Program-made: the position numbers and the translations under genes
Notes under the pieces: model-generated
Told to the model about the DNA's origin: nothing
Databases searched by the model: none
Seen by the model: only the letters and a program-made list of their open reading frames with translations
Shown here: positions 44,895 through 52,783 of the stretch, piece by piece
Layout: every line of letters starts with the position of its first letter
Position numbering within the stretch: position 1 is the first letter of the stretch
Source of the DNA: Sinorhizobium sp. B11
GTDB lineage: Bacteria; Pseudomonadota; Alphaproteobacteria; Rhizobiales; Rhizobiaceae
Reading direction: 5' to 3'
DNA: 64,000 nucleotides
Assembly (NCBI GenBank): GCA_039725955.1
Contig: CP091033.1
Span: 1,054,001-1,118,000 of the forward strand

Positions 44895-44927
44895 GGGACT
44901 GCGCGAAACCCGAGTGCGCGCAGTCCC
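44895..44927 (+). terminator. Strong hairpin after the aldo/keto reductase gene
   Basis: Perfect 11-bp stem GGGACTGCGCG/CGCGCAGTCCC (44895-44905 with 44917-44927) around an 11-base loop, six bases after the stop. No T-run follows. It separates the reductase from the efflux operon. Confidence 0.55.
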
Positions 44928-45020
44928 CGCGGAACCTCTCATGAAGTGCAGCATGCTGTTCTCGCAACAGCTGCGATGGCCGTCATTGCCGCGCATAGGC
45001 TGCCATCGCAAAGCACTCCG

Positions 45021-46155
45021 ATGAACGCAACCTCCATAACTACTCAAATAGCACCAGCAATCCCCGATGCCCGGAGCGTATCTCCCGAAATCGGGGTCGA
45101 GAAGCCGGAACGGCCGAGCGCGTCAGGCAGAATGCTGCTGCCAGTCATCGCCGTAGGGGTGGCGCTGGCCGGAGTTTTTTTACGCGGGCGGAAATTGGAA
45201 CGAATGGACTTCAAACGCCTCCTATCAAACCACAAACGACGCCGCGGTCGGTGCAGACGTCAGTTTTATTAGCGCCAGGGTATCCGGCAACCTCGTCTCG
45301 GCTCATGTCGCCGATTACCAACATGTCAGAAAAGGCGATCTCATCGCTGAGATTGATCCAAGGGAATACGATGCGGCGGCTTCGCTCGCGTCGGCGAATG
45401 TTTCGGCCGCGAGATCATCGCGGGCAAACCTCACGAACCAGGAGGCATTACAACTTGCGGCCATCGTCGCCGCTACAGCCCAACACGATTCCGCACTCGC
45501 GTCGCTTGAGCAATCAAGGCTCGAATACGAGCGGCAACAAAACCTTGGTCAGGCGAGCACGGAGCAACGGCTGCAACAGTCCCACGCAGCCTATCTTCAA
45601 GCACAGGCGACAGCGGAGTCGACCGCGGCGGCTATCGATCAGCAGAAAGCTCAGTTGGACGTCTTGCGGGGGCAGGAAAGTCTCTTGGATGCGCAGATCG
45701 CAGCGCAATCCGCATCCCTTACCGCAGCTGAGCTTCATCGCGAGTTTACGCGTATCTATGCGCCTTTTGATGGGACGGTAGGTAAGCAGTCCGCGCATGT
45801 CGGCGACTACCTAAGCATCGGAGGCAACATTGTGCCGATTGTTCCGAACGAAGTGTACGTGACAGCGAACTTCAAGGAGACTCAGCTAGCAAATATGCAC
45901 GTCGGTCAGGTTGCCGAGGTGAAACTCGACTCATTTCCGGGCAAGATCTTGCGAGGCAAGGTCGAGAGAATGTCGCCAGCTAGCGGATCGACATTTGCAT
46001 TGCTCCCACCTGACAACGCCACCGGAAACTACACCAAGGTGGTGCAGCGTATCCCGGTCAGGATCACGATCGACTACGGCCAGCCGTTACGCGACGTTCC
46101 GAGCCCCGGCCTGTCGGCGATTGTGACCGTCGATACGCGGAGACAACGCCAATGA
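45021..46155 (+). pseudogene. HlyD/EmrA-type membrane fusion protein, frameshifted in a T7 run
   Basis: Periplasmic adaptor of an efflux pump, about 378 codons when both frames are joined. The first frame (MNATSITTQIAP from 45021) reaches the membrane anchor MLLPVIAVGVALAGVF and then hits a run of seven T (45175-45181). After it the coding signal is one frame away: YAGGNWNEWTSNASYQ, then the biotinyl-lipoyl part DVSFISARVSGNLVSAHVADYQ, a long coiled coil, and the second lipoyl half IYAPFDGTVG. Six T would restore it. It overlaps the MFS gene by four bases. It may be inactive, phase-variable or a base-calling error. Confidence 0.85.
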
Positions 46156-47741
46156 CTGAGCCACTTATGGACTCGTCCATTCCGCGGCCGGCTGGGGCGA
46201 AACGACCAGTCTTCATAGTTGCGGCCCTGCTGCTAGCTTCCTTCGTGGTGGGCTTCGATACCCGCGTCTTTACGGTCGGGCTTCCCGACCTACGTGGGGC
46301 GTTCGGCATGGGCTTCGATGAAGGGGCTTGGTTTTACACGGCGGCGAACGCGCCTCAGATATTGATCGCGCCAGCTGTAGCTTGGTTGATCACGGTATAT
46401 GGCGTGCGTAGAATAATGGTGCCGTCTAGTATCGTGTACTCCGTGCTGTCGCTGAGCATCCCCGCGATACACGATCATACGCTCTTGATCATCGCGCATG
46501 TGTTTCGGGCACTTCTTCTTGGGGTGTTCATCCCGGCGACGTTGATGATCGTGTTTCGAAACCTCCAACCCAAGCACTGGCTGATTGGCCTCGCCATCTA
46601 TACCCTGCGTATACCGCTCTCTCAGGGCCTCGGCTTCGCTCTTGTAGGTTACTACGGCGAGGATTTCGGGTGGCAGTGGCTCTACTGGCAAGATGTCGTG
46701 CTAGCGCCGCTTATTGGCATTTTCCTCGTGTTGGGCGCGCCGAAAGAACCGATCGATCAGAACCAGCTCGGAAAAGCCGATTGGGGCGGCATGCTGTTGC
46801 TCGGTGCTTCCATGACATTTCTCTACGTCGGATTGGACCAAGGCAACCGGCTGGATTGGCTGGAATCTGGAACAGTCGTAAGCACTCTGATGGCAGGTGG
46901 ATTTCTGTTCCTCTTGTTCCTGGGCAACGAGGCTGTTGTCGCTCAACCTTGGGCGCACGTCAGCGTTCTCCGCATTCGCAACGTGTCGCTGGGACTTGCC
47001 GCGGTAACGATTTTCACATTTGCAAGCGCAATGGGTAGCAGTCTAATCCCCGGCATGATGCAGACGGTCACCGCGCTTCGACCGTACCAGATCGGCGACC
47101 TGTTCGTTTGGTATGCTGTGATCCCGTCGTTTTTCCTCGTTGCCGTCTCTGGAGTTGCTCTCTACTTCATCGACGCCCGCATCGTCCTGATCATCGGCAT
47201 GTCAACCACTGGAATTGCCGCATTAATGGGTACAGAGGTCACCTCGCAGTGGTTTCCGGAGAGCTTCAGGCCAATCCTCCTGCTTAGCACCGCAGGACAG
47301 GCCATGACGTATTTTGCCGCGTTTGTGTTCCTCGTGGGCAACTCTGACCCGAAAACTTCAACGGCTACATCCGCGTACATTCAGGTCTGTCGATTGGGAA
47401 GCGCTGAACTCACGTCGAGCTTCATCGCGACACTCATTCGGTACCGAGAGCAATTTCATTCCAACGCACTCGGGGTAGGCCTAGCAAATGGCTCTCCACT
47501 GCTAAGGTACAGACTGTCGGAACTGAGTCATCTGTTCGATCGCATGGGCAACGGATCCGCAAAGGCGCTCGCCACGGTTTCAGCTTCCGCTCGAGCCCAA
47601 GCCAACGTCCTGGCATACAGCGACAGCTTTTTCGCGGCATTTTGGTTCGCGGTCGCTGGATTAGTTGTGGTAGCGTTGATGACCGCGGCACCGAAGAGCC
47701 CGTTGAGCCCACGGTCATTCCGAGCGTTCACCTCCCACTAG
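46152..47741 (+). CDS. MFS multidrug efflux transporter (DHA2/EmrB-type)
   Basis: A 529-aa inner-membrane drug:proton antiporter with about fourteen hydrophobic segments, the length usual for EmrB-type proteins. Motif-like stretches include VGFDTRVFTVGLPDLRGAFGM in the first helix and loop, LIAPAVAWLITVYGVRRIMV (motif A position) and LRIPLSQGLGFALVGYYGEDFGWQWLYW (motif C region). The start overlaps the emrA-like stop (ATGA), as in emrAB. With the adaptor frameshifted, the pump may lack its periplasmic arm unless the frameshift is corrected. Substrate unknown. Confidence 0.92.
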   Translation: MTEPLMDSSIPRPAGAKRPVFIVAALLLASFVVGFDTRVFTVGLPDLRGAFGMGFDEGAWFYTAANAPQILIAPAVAWLITVYGVRRIMVPSSIVYSVLSLSIPAIHDHTLLIIAHVFRALLLGVFIPATLMIVFRNLQPKHWLIGLAIYTLRIPLSQGLGFALVGYYGEDFGWQWLYWQDVVLAPLIGIFLVLGAPKEPIDQNQLGKADWGGMLLLGASMTFLYVGLDQGNRLDWLESGTVVSTLMAGGFLFLLFLGNEAVVAQPWAHVSVLRIRNVSLGLAAVTIFTFASAMGSSLIPGMMQTVTALRPYQIGDLFVWYAVIPSFFLVAVSGVALYFIDARIVLIIGMSTTGIAALMGTEVTSQWFPESFRPILLLSTAGQAMTYFAAFVFLVGNSDPKTSTATSAYIQVCRLGSAELTSSFIATLIRYREQFHSNALGVGLANGSPLLRYRLSELSHLFDRMGNGSAKALATVSASARAQANVLAYSDSFFAAFWFAVAGLVVVALMTAAPKSPLSPRSFRAFTSH

Positions 47742-48234
47742 AGGCATTCCTCACAGACTGTTGAAATTTCGGTTCCAGCCTGGCAACGAACCTCATTTTG
47801 AGAACTAATTTGCCGCACGCTGCCTACCCCTCGCGACATGGATGAAGCGGAGCTCCTGCGCGCGTGCTTCGTATTCGTGAGACTATGGGACGCCTACTTC
47901 TTGCTTGCCGTGAGCCCTTCGCAATGACAAGCCTAGCGCCGCGGGCATCTTCAAATGATGTTCCTGGTGAGAACTCTCCACGGGGTCCAGGCACGCCTCG
48001 ACTTCCGAAGTGACCGCTAATCCTCCTTTCCCGTGGGTAGTTCGAGGTCGCCAAGACCCGAGCCACTCGACGGCACCGAGAAGGAGCCGCCCGAGGAACG
48101 AGGCAATCTTTCGGAGTTGGCAAGACTAGAGGTGAAAAGCGAGCAAGCGCATGTAGGCAGCAGCCAGGAGCACCTGCATCAACGTCGGGCGAAAAATCGG
48201 GCGCGATATCGTCGAGATAGGTTGGCGAGAGGTT
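47742..48234. other. Gap between convergent efflux and cytochrome genes
   Basis: About 490 bases. ORFs on both strands (minus 47824-48123, plus 48033-48413) have no recognisable features and arginine/proline-rich composition typical of noncoding frames. No terminator hairpin with a T-run was found. I see nothing that can be annotated here. Confidence 0.5.
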
Positions 48235-49512
48235 TCACTCCCTCGCCTCTCCCACATCCTTCGCCGTTACCTTACCGCTCTTTCCACTTAGCCGCCCGAT
48301 CACGTAGTTCGCGAGCGCTGCGACTTCGTCGTCAGAATAAATCGCGCGGAAGGCAGGCATCGTTTGGCCCGGCAAATGTGCCTCATTCGAAGAACCTTGA
48401 AGGATCACCCTAACTAGATTGCTGCCTTCTGGATCGTTGACAGCATGCGAGCCCTGAATCGACGCCCGGTCGTTCACAAGCCCGCTGCCATCCTTCCCGT
48501 GACAGCTCGAGCACGCGCCCGCGAAGAGGCGACCACCGAGATCCTCAGATGCCGTGGCAGATGCGGGCGGCACTGATGGGACAACCTTGGTTTCGGGATC
48601 GGTCTTGATGGCGGGAACCGTGCGGAGATACGACACGATAGCTTCGATGTCGGATGACGGCAGTTTGCTGAACGAAAGGTCGATCGCCTCACGCATCGCG
48701 CCGCCGGCAGGACCATGACCCTTCGCATGTCCGCTTGCGAGGAAAGCCCTCAGGTCTTCGTCGCTCCAGCTGCCGATACCGCTCTCGGGATCGCTCGTGA
48801 TGTTCCATGCCTTCCATCCGTCTACCTCGCCACCTGACAGGGCTTGGCCTTGTTTCCGCTGGAACATGAGGCCGCGGGGGGTGTGACACTCGCCGCAGTG
48901 CGCCAAGCCCTCTACGAGGTAAGCACCCCGGTTCCACAGATCGTCCTTCGATGGATCGTTCTCCAGGGGATGCGAGGGCAGGAACAGGAGGTTCCATCCG
49001 CGCATCAGCCAGCGTTGATTGAAGGGAAAGTCGAGCGAATTTTCTGGTGCGGCGTCCGCAACGGCCGTGACTGTTTTAAGGTAGGCACGAATGGCGAGGA
49101 TATCGTCAGTCGAAAGCAAGGCGTACGATGCATACGGAAATGCGGGATACAGGTTCTCGCCATGTTGGCCAACGCCCGACCTCATCGCGCGCACGAACTC
49201 TGCATCGCTCCAGTTGCCTATACCATGGTCGTTGTCGGGGGTGATGTTGGATGAGTAGATTGTCCCGAACGGAAGCTTGAATGGCAGCCCTCCCGCGAAT
49301 GGTTTTCCGCCTTTCGTGCTGTGACAGGCAGCACAGTCGCCAGCGATCGTCAAATATTCACCGCGGGCGATCAGTTCCTGCCCGGAAGGCTGCGCTGGAC
49401 TTGCGGCTACCTCGGGAAGCGAATGGGGATAGAAAAAGAACAAGCCGGCTCCAACCGCCCCAATTGCCGCCAAGAGCACCAGACCCAGCAAGATTTTCAT
49501 GGAATATTTCAT
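48235..49512 (-). CDS. Triheme cytochrome c (alcohol/gluconate dehydrogenase subunit-like)
   Basis: A 425-aa periplasmic, membrane-anchored electron carrier. An N-terminal hydrophobic anchor (MKILLGLVLLAAIGAVGAGLFFF) precedes three cytochrome domains with heme motifs CAACH (residues 60-64), CGECH (about 205) and CSSCH (about 335), plus axial-Met segments. The layout matches the cytochrome subunit of membrane alcohol, gluconate or sorbitol dehydrogenases. No flavoprotein partner is nearby. Instead its start overlaps the stop of kefB (ATGA), so it is the third gene of a kefF-kefB-cytochrome operon. AGGAGCAGG precedes the ATG. Confidence 0.93.
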   Translation of the reverse strand: MKYSMKILLGLVLLAAIGAVGAGLFFFYPHSLPEVAASPAQPSGQELIARGEYLTIAGDCAACHSTKGGKPFAGGLPFKLPFGTIYSSNITPDNDHGIGNWSDAEFVRAMRSGVGQHGENLYPAFPYASYALLSTDDILAIRAYLKTVTAVADAAPENSLDFPFNQRWLMRGWNLLFLPSHPLENDPSKDDLWNRGAYLVEGLAHCGECHTPRGLMFQRKQGQALSGGEVDGWKAWNITSDPESGIGSWSDEDLRAFLASGHAKGHGPAGGAMREAIDLSFSKLPSSDIEAIVSYLRTVPAIKTDPETKVVPSVPPASATASEDLGGRLFAGACSSCHGKDGSGLVNDRASIQGSHAVNDPEGSNLVRVILQGSSNEAHLPGQTMPAFRAIYSDDEVAALANYVIGRLSGKSGKVTAKDVGEARE

Positions 49513-51428
49513 CGTCCTGCTCCTAAAGCTGGTTCCTCTGATGTTGGCTTTTCGGGAGCGTGACCGCCGTCAAGGTCCGGAGGGCTCCATCCACGCCGAA
49601 CCATGTCGTCGTACTTTTCGCGCCGACCCAACATGGCCTCCTGGATGACTCGTCCGATGTCGTTGAATCCCGCGACAAAGCGCTCGTTGTCGGAAATGCG
49701 TGTCGTCGTTTCGTCCAGCAGCGTGGCCATTCGTGCGAGGCCGGCGAGATCCTGTTGGACGAATACGCTCTTTCGCTTTTCAACTTCGTAGGGATGCATT
49801 CCCATTGCTTTAAGCGCGAGCCCGCCGGCCTCCACCGAGCTGCCAAACAACTCGCGGACAATATGGTCCGCTCCCGCATCGACCAGGCGGTAGTGATGCA
49901 GCCGGTCATAAGCGCGAGCGATGATTGTGATCCGCGGGTTTGCTCGACGGGCCGCCTCGATGATCTGAACCGTACGATCTGGATCGTCGATCGCGACAAC
50001 AAGTAGATCCGCTTTATCGACGCCCGCCGAGTGAAGAAGATCCGGACGACCAGCATCGCCGAAGTATGATTTCACGCCGAACTTGCGCAGGTCATCGACA
50101 ACATCAGCACGATAATCGAGGACAACCGGTACAAAACCGTTGGCCAGCAACATTCGATTGACGATCTGGCCAAACCGGCCAAGCCCTGCGACGATGACTT
50201 TGCCGCTGCCCGGCCTCTCTGGCTCCGCGGACGGCGTTTTCCCTCTCTCAATCCTTACGACAATCTGATCGAAGAGTATGAAAAGCCCCGGCGTGATTAT
50301 CATTCCTAACGCAATAACCAGCACTCCAATCGATGCCGAGGTGCCAGTTATCAGGCCCATGCTTTGACCGAGCGAGAGGAGGACGAATCCGAATTCGCCC
50401 GCCTGCGCCAAGCCGAGCGCGAAAAGCCATCCCGCAGCATCTCGCAATCGAAAGAGACGTCCGAGCGGAAAGAGGACCACGATTTTTATGGCCACCATCA
50501 CGGCAGTTGCTTCGATCACGGAATCCCAGTTTGCCACCAAGACGGAAGGGTCGATCTTCGCGCCAATCGTCATGAAAAACAGGCCGAGCAGCAGCCCTTT
50601 GAAAGGCTCGATGTCGTTTTGAAGTTCGTGCTTGAATTCACTGTTCGCGAGCACGAGCCCGCCGAGAAAAGCGCCGAGCGCCGGCGACAATCCAACCAAC
50701 GACATCAGCAGGGCGATCGCCACGACTACCAACAGTGCAAATGCAGTGAAGATGTCGCGAAGGCGGTCTCGTGCGATCGCGCGCATGATTGGACGTGATA
50801 GATAGTTGCCGCCGACAACGACCGCCGCCACGGCACCAAGCGTTAGAAGAGCGGCTACCCACCCTGGGAGGCCCGAAAGCCAACCACTACCGTGATCGAC
50901 CCCAGACGTCTGATCGCCGGCGGCCATCAGTGGAAGGCAGGCAAGCATCGGGATGACTGCCAGGTCCTGGAATAGAAGGACGGCAAAACTCGCCTGTCCC
51001 CCATCCGAGTCCAGCACTCCCCTCTCTTCAAGGGTCTGCAGTACGATGGCAGTCGATGAGAGAGCGGCGACGAAACCAAACAGAACCGCCTGCTGCCATT
51101 CAATATGAAGGAAAACGCCAACAGCGGTGACGACTCCGACCGTCAAGATTACCTGCAAGCCGCCCAGCCCTACGAGCTTTGCGCGCAAGCGCCAGACCAT
51201 CTTGGGATCAATCTCGAGGCCGATCAGGAAGAGCATCATCACGATGCCCAATTCCGATAGCTGTTCAAGATAGCCGGCATTTGCTTCCGATAGCTGCAGA
51301 ACCGGGCTCATCAATGCGCCCGCAACAATATATCCGACCACGGAACCGAGACCGAGCCGACGGGAGATGATGACAGCGAAGACCGAGGAAGCGAGATACG
51401 CGAAAGCAGGAAGGAGAAAGCCGGACAT
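49509..51428 (-). CDS. kefB: Monovalent cation:proton antiporter with TrkA-N domain (KefB/KefC-type)
   Basis: A 639-aa CPA2 antiporter. About twelve membrane segments occupy residues 1-390, with QDLAVIPMLACLP and the LGAFLGGLVLANSEF region typical of Kef. A cytosolic TrkA-N (KTN) domain begins at KVIVAGLGRFGQIVNRML (GXGXXG, about residue 410), followed by a C-terminal helical regulatory tail. Kef systems export potassium and acidify the cytoplasm when glutathione adducts of electrophiles bind. The start overlaps the oxidoreductase stop by one base (TGATG) and the stop overlaps the cytochrome start, so all three genes are coupled. Confidence 0.93.
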   Translation of the reverse strand: MSGFLLPAFAYLASSVFAVIISRRLGLGSVVGYIVAGALMSPVLQLSEANAGYLEQLSELGIVMMLFLIGLEIDPKMVWRLRAKLVGLGGLQVILTVGVVTAVGVFLHIEWQQAVLFGFVAALSSTAIVLQTLEERGVLDSDGGQASFAVLLFQDLAVIPMLACLPLMAAGDQTSGVDHGSGWLSGLPGWVAALLTLGAVAAVVVGGNYLSRPIMRAIARDRLRDIFTAFALLVVVAIALLMSLVGLSPALGAFLGGLVLANSEFKHELQNDIEPFKGLLLGLFFMTIGAKIDPSVLVANWDSVIEATAVMVAIKIVVLFPLGRLFRLRDAAGWLFALGLAQAGEFGFVLLSLGQSMGLITGTSASIGVLVIALGMIITPGLFILFDQIVVRIERGKTPSAEPERPGSGKVIVAGLGRFGQIVNRMLLANGFVPVVLDYRADVVDDLRKFGVKSYFGDAGRPDLLHSAGVDKADLLVVAIDDPDRTVQIIEAARRANPRITIIARAYDRLHHYRLVDAGADHIVRELFGSSVEAGGLALKAMGMHPYEVEKRKSVFVQQDLAGLARMATLLDETTTRISDNERFVAGFNDIGRVIQEAMLGRREKYDDMVRRGWSPPDLDGGHAPEKPTSEEPALGAGR

Positions 51429-52087
51429 CAGTTGGTCTCCTGACTGTCAGCGAGTTCGGCAAGATCTACTGCCGTAATCTGTTCGCGATGTCGGAGCGCG
51501 CCGATGTCTAACGATCCATCACGGAGGCCCTCCAGGAGTATGGGATAGGTCTCGACATGAATTTTCGCGGATGTAGAATCGATGTGGTTAGCCGCGTGCA
51601 ACACGAACGGCGGAAGAAAGGTCATTCCGCAAAGTTCAATGGTCTGTCGCAAGGGCAGGACAAACAATGAAAACGGATGCTTGTTTCCACCGTCATGCGA
51701 ATAGTCTCGAATGCTTCCGCCGGTGGTTATGCAAGCGATCGCCTGCTTTCCGGCAAGCTTTTTCCCGTGTGGTCCGTGAGCGAAGCCGTACTCGAGAACG
51801 AGATCTTGCCATTGCTTCAGCAGCGCTGGCGTCGAGTACCAGAAAAGAGGAAATTGGAATACGATCACGTCGTGGTCCAGCAATCGCCTCTGCTCACGTT
51901 CGATGTCGATGTCGAAACGAGGATATTCGGCGTAGATATCGACGAAGGTAACCCCCGCAAGCTGCTGGGCGCGCCTCGCCATCGACGTATTGATACTGGC
52001 CGGCCGTTGCGCCGGGTGCGCAAACAGGACGAGAACTCGCGCCAAAGGTGGTTCCCCTATTTTTTCGAAACTGCTCGCGCGGGTCAT
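51428..52087 (-). CDS. kefF: KefF/KefG-type NAD(P)H oxidoreductase (Kef ancillary protein)
   Basis: A flavodoxin-like quinone reductase of about 219 aa that binds and activates Kef antiporters. It shows VLVLFAHPAQRPASINTSMA at the FMN-binding N-terminus, HDVIVFQFPLFWYSTPALLKQWQDLVLEYGFAHG (around residues 75-110) and CITTGGS with the later PLRQTIELCGM. ATG 52087 (MTRASSF) is used; the frame extends ten codons further. It overlaps kefB by one base. A role in electrophile-triggered potassium efflux is well supported by this pairing. Confidence 0.92.
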   Translation of the reverse strand: MTRASSFEKIGEPPLARVLVLFAHPAQRPASINTSMARRAQQLAGVTFVDIYAEYPRFDIDIEREQRRLLDHDVIVFQFPLFWYSTPALLKQWQDLVLEYGFAHGPHGKKLAGKQAIACITTGGSIRDYSHDGGNKHPFSLFVLPLRQTIELCGMTFLPPFVLHAANHIDSTSAKIHVETYPILLEGLRDGSLDIGALRHREQITAVDLAELADSQETN

Positions 52088-52317
52088 TATCTGGAAGCGC
52101 GAATTATCCGGGCACAAGGATAGTGGCTTGCACCATCAAATCTTGGATGATCCGGTTTCCATGAGGCGAGCGGCAAAATCGGAGGATCGAAATTGACAAT
52201 CTTCGCGGTGATACGCGTGCTACGCGGTACCGCAGCGAAGGAGTGAGGGGCTAAAGGGGTTCCAATTGGCCTCTGGCGATCGTGACCTTTTGTGACATCT
52301 TACGACGGGAATTCGCG

Positions 52318-52713
52318 ATGACGAACGAATATCCACCTTTGCCGCCCGTAAGCACGGGTCTACGCGGAAGATGCCCGCGGTGCGGGCAAGGCCACCTATT
52401 CAAGGGCTTCCTGACTGTGAGAAGCTCATGCGAAGTGTGTGGCCTCGACTACTCGTTTGCGGACCCGGCGGACGGGCCGGCCTTCTTCGTCATTTGCTTT
52501 GCATGCGTCCCGAGTGTCCTTCTCGCTGTGTGGCTTCAAGTTTCCTTTGAAGCTTCGGTATGGACTCAAGTGTTTGTCACAGGGCCATTCATGCTTTTGA
52601 CCTGCATCCCACCATTAAGGCCGCTGAAAGGCTGGCTGATCTGCAGTCAGTACTTCTATAAGGCCCAGGAAGGGAAGCTCGCTGGGCTCGACGAGCCGAA
52701 GGCGCGGGAATAA
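52318..52713 (+). CDS. DUF983 family membrane protein
   Basis: A 131-aa protein with an N-terminal zinc-ribbon-like CPRCGQGHLFKGFLTVRSSCEVCGLDY (two CXXC pairs, residues 18-43) and two hydrophobic segments (FFVICFACVPSVLLAVWL and a second near residue 95). This architecture defines DUF983, widespread in alphaproteobacteria, often near cytochrome oxidase genes. ATG 52318 is preferred over an upstream in-frame ATG at 52282. It is divergent from kefF. The biochemical role is unknown; a membrane metal or redox role is only a guess. Confidence 0.88.
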   Translation: MTNEYPPLPPVSTGLRGRCPRCGQGHLFKGFLTVRSSCEVCGLDYSFADPADGPAFFVICFACVPSVLLAVWLQVSFEASVWTQVFVTGPFMLLTCIPPLRPLKGWLICSQYFYKAQEGKLAGLDEPKARE

Positions 52714-52783
52714 ACCGTATCTCGGTGTTCGTTAGGAAACACCGCGTCGCACCACTGCAGGACATTCAAGGGTTGAGGACACG

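Noticed and set aside
47824..48413. ORFs in the gap between the efflux and cytochrome genes
   Set aside because: Overlapping frames on both strands with arginine/proline-rich composition and no domain, signal or ribosome-binding site.
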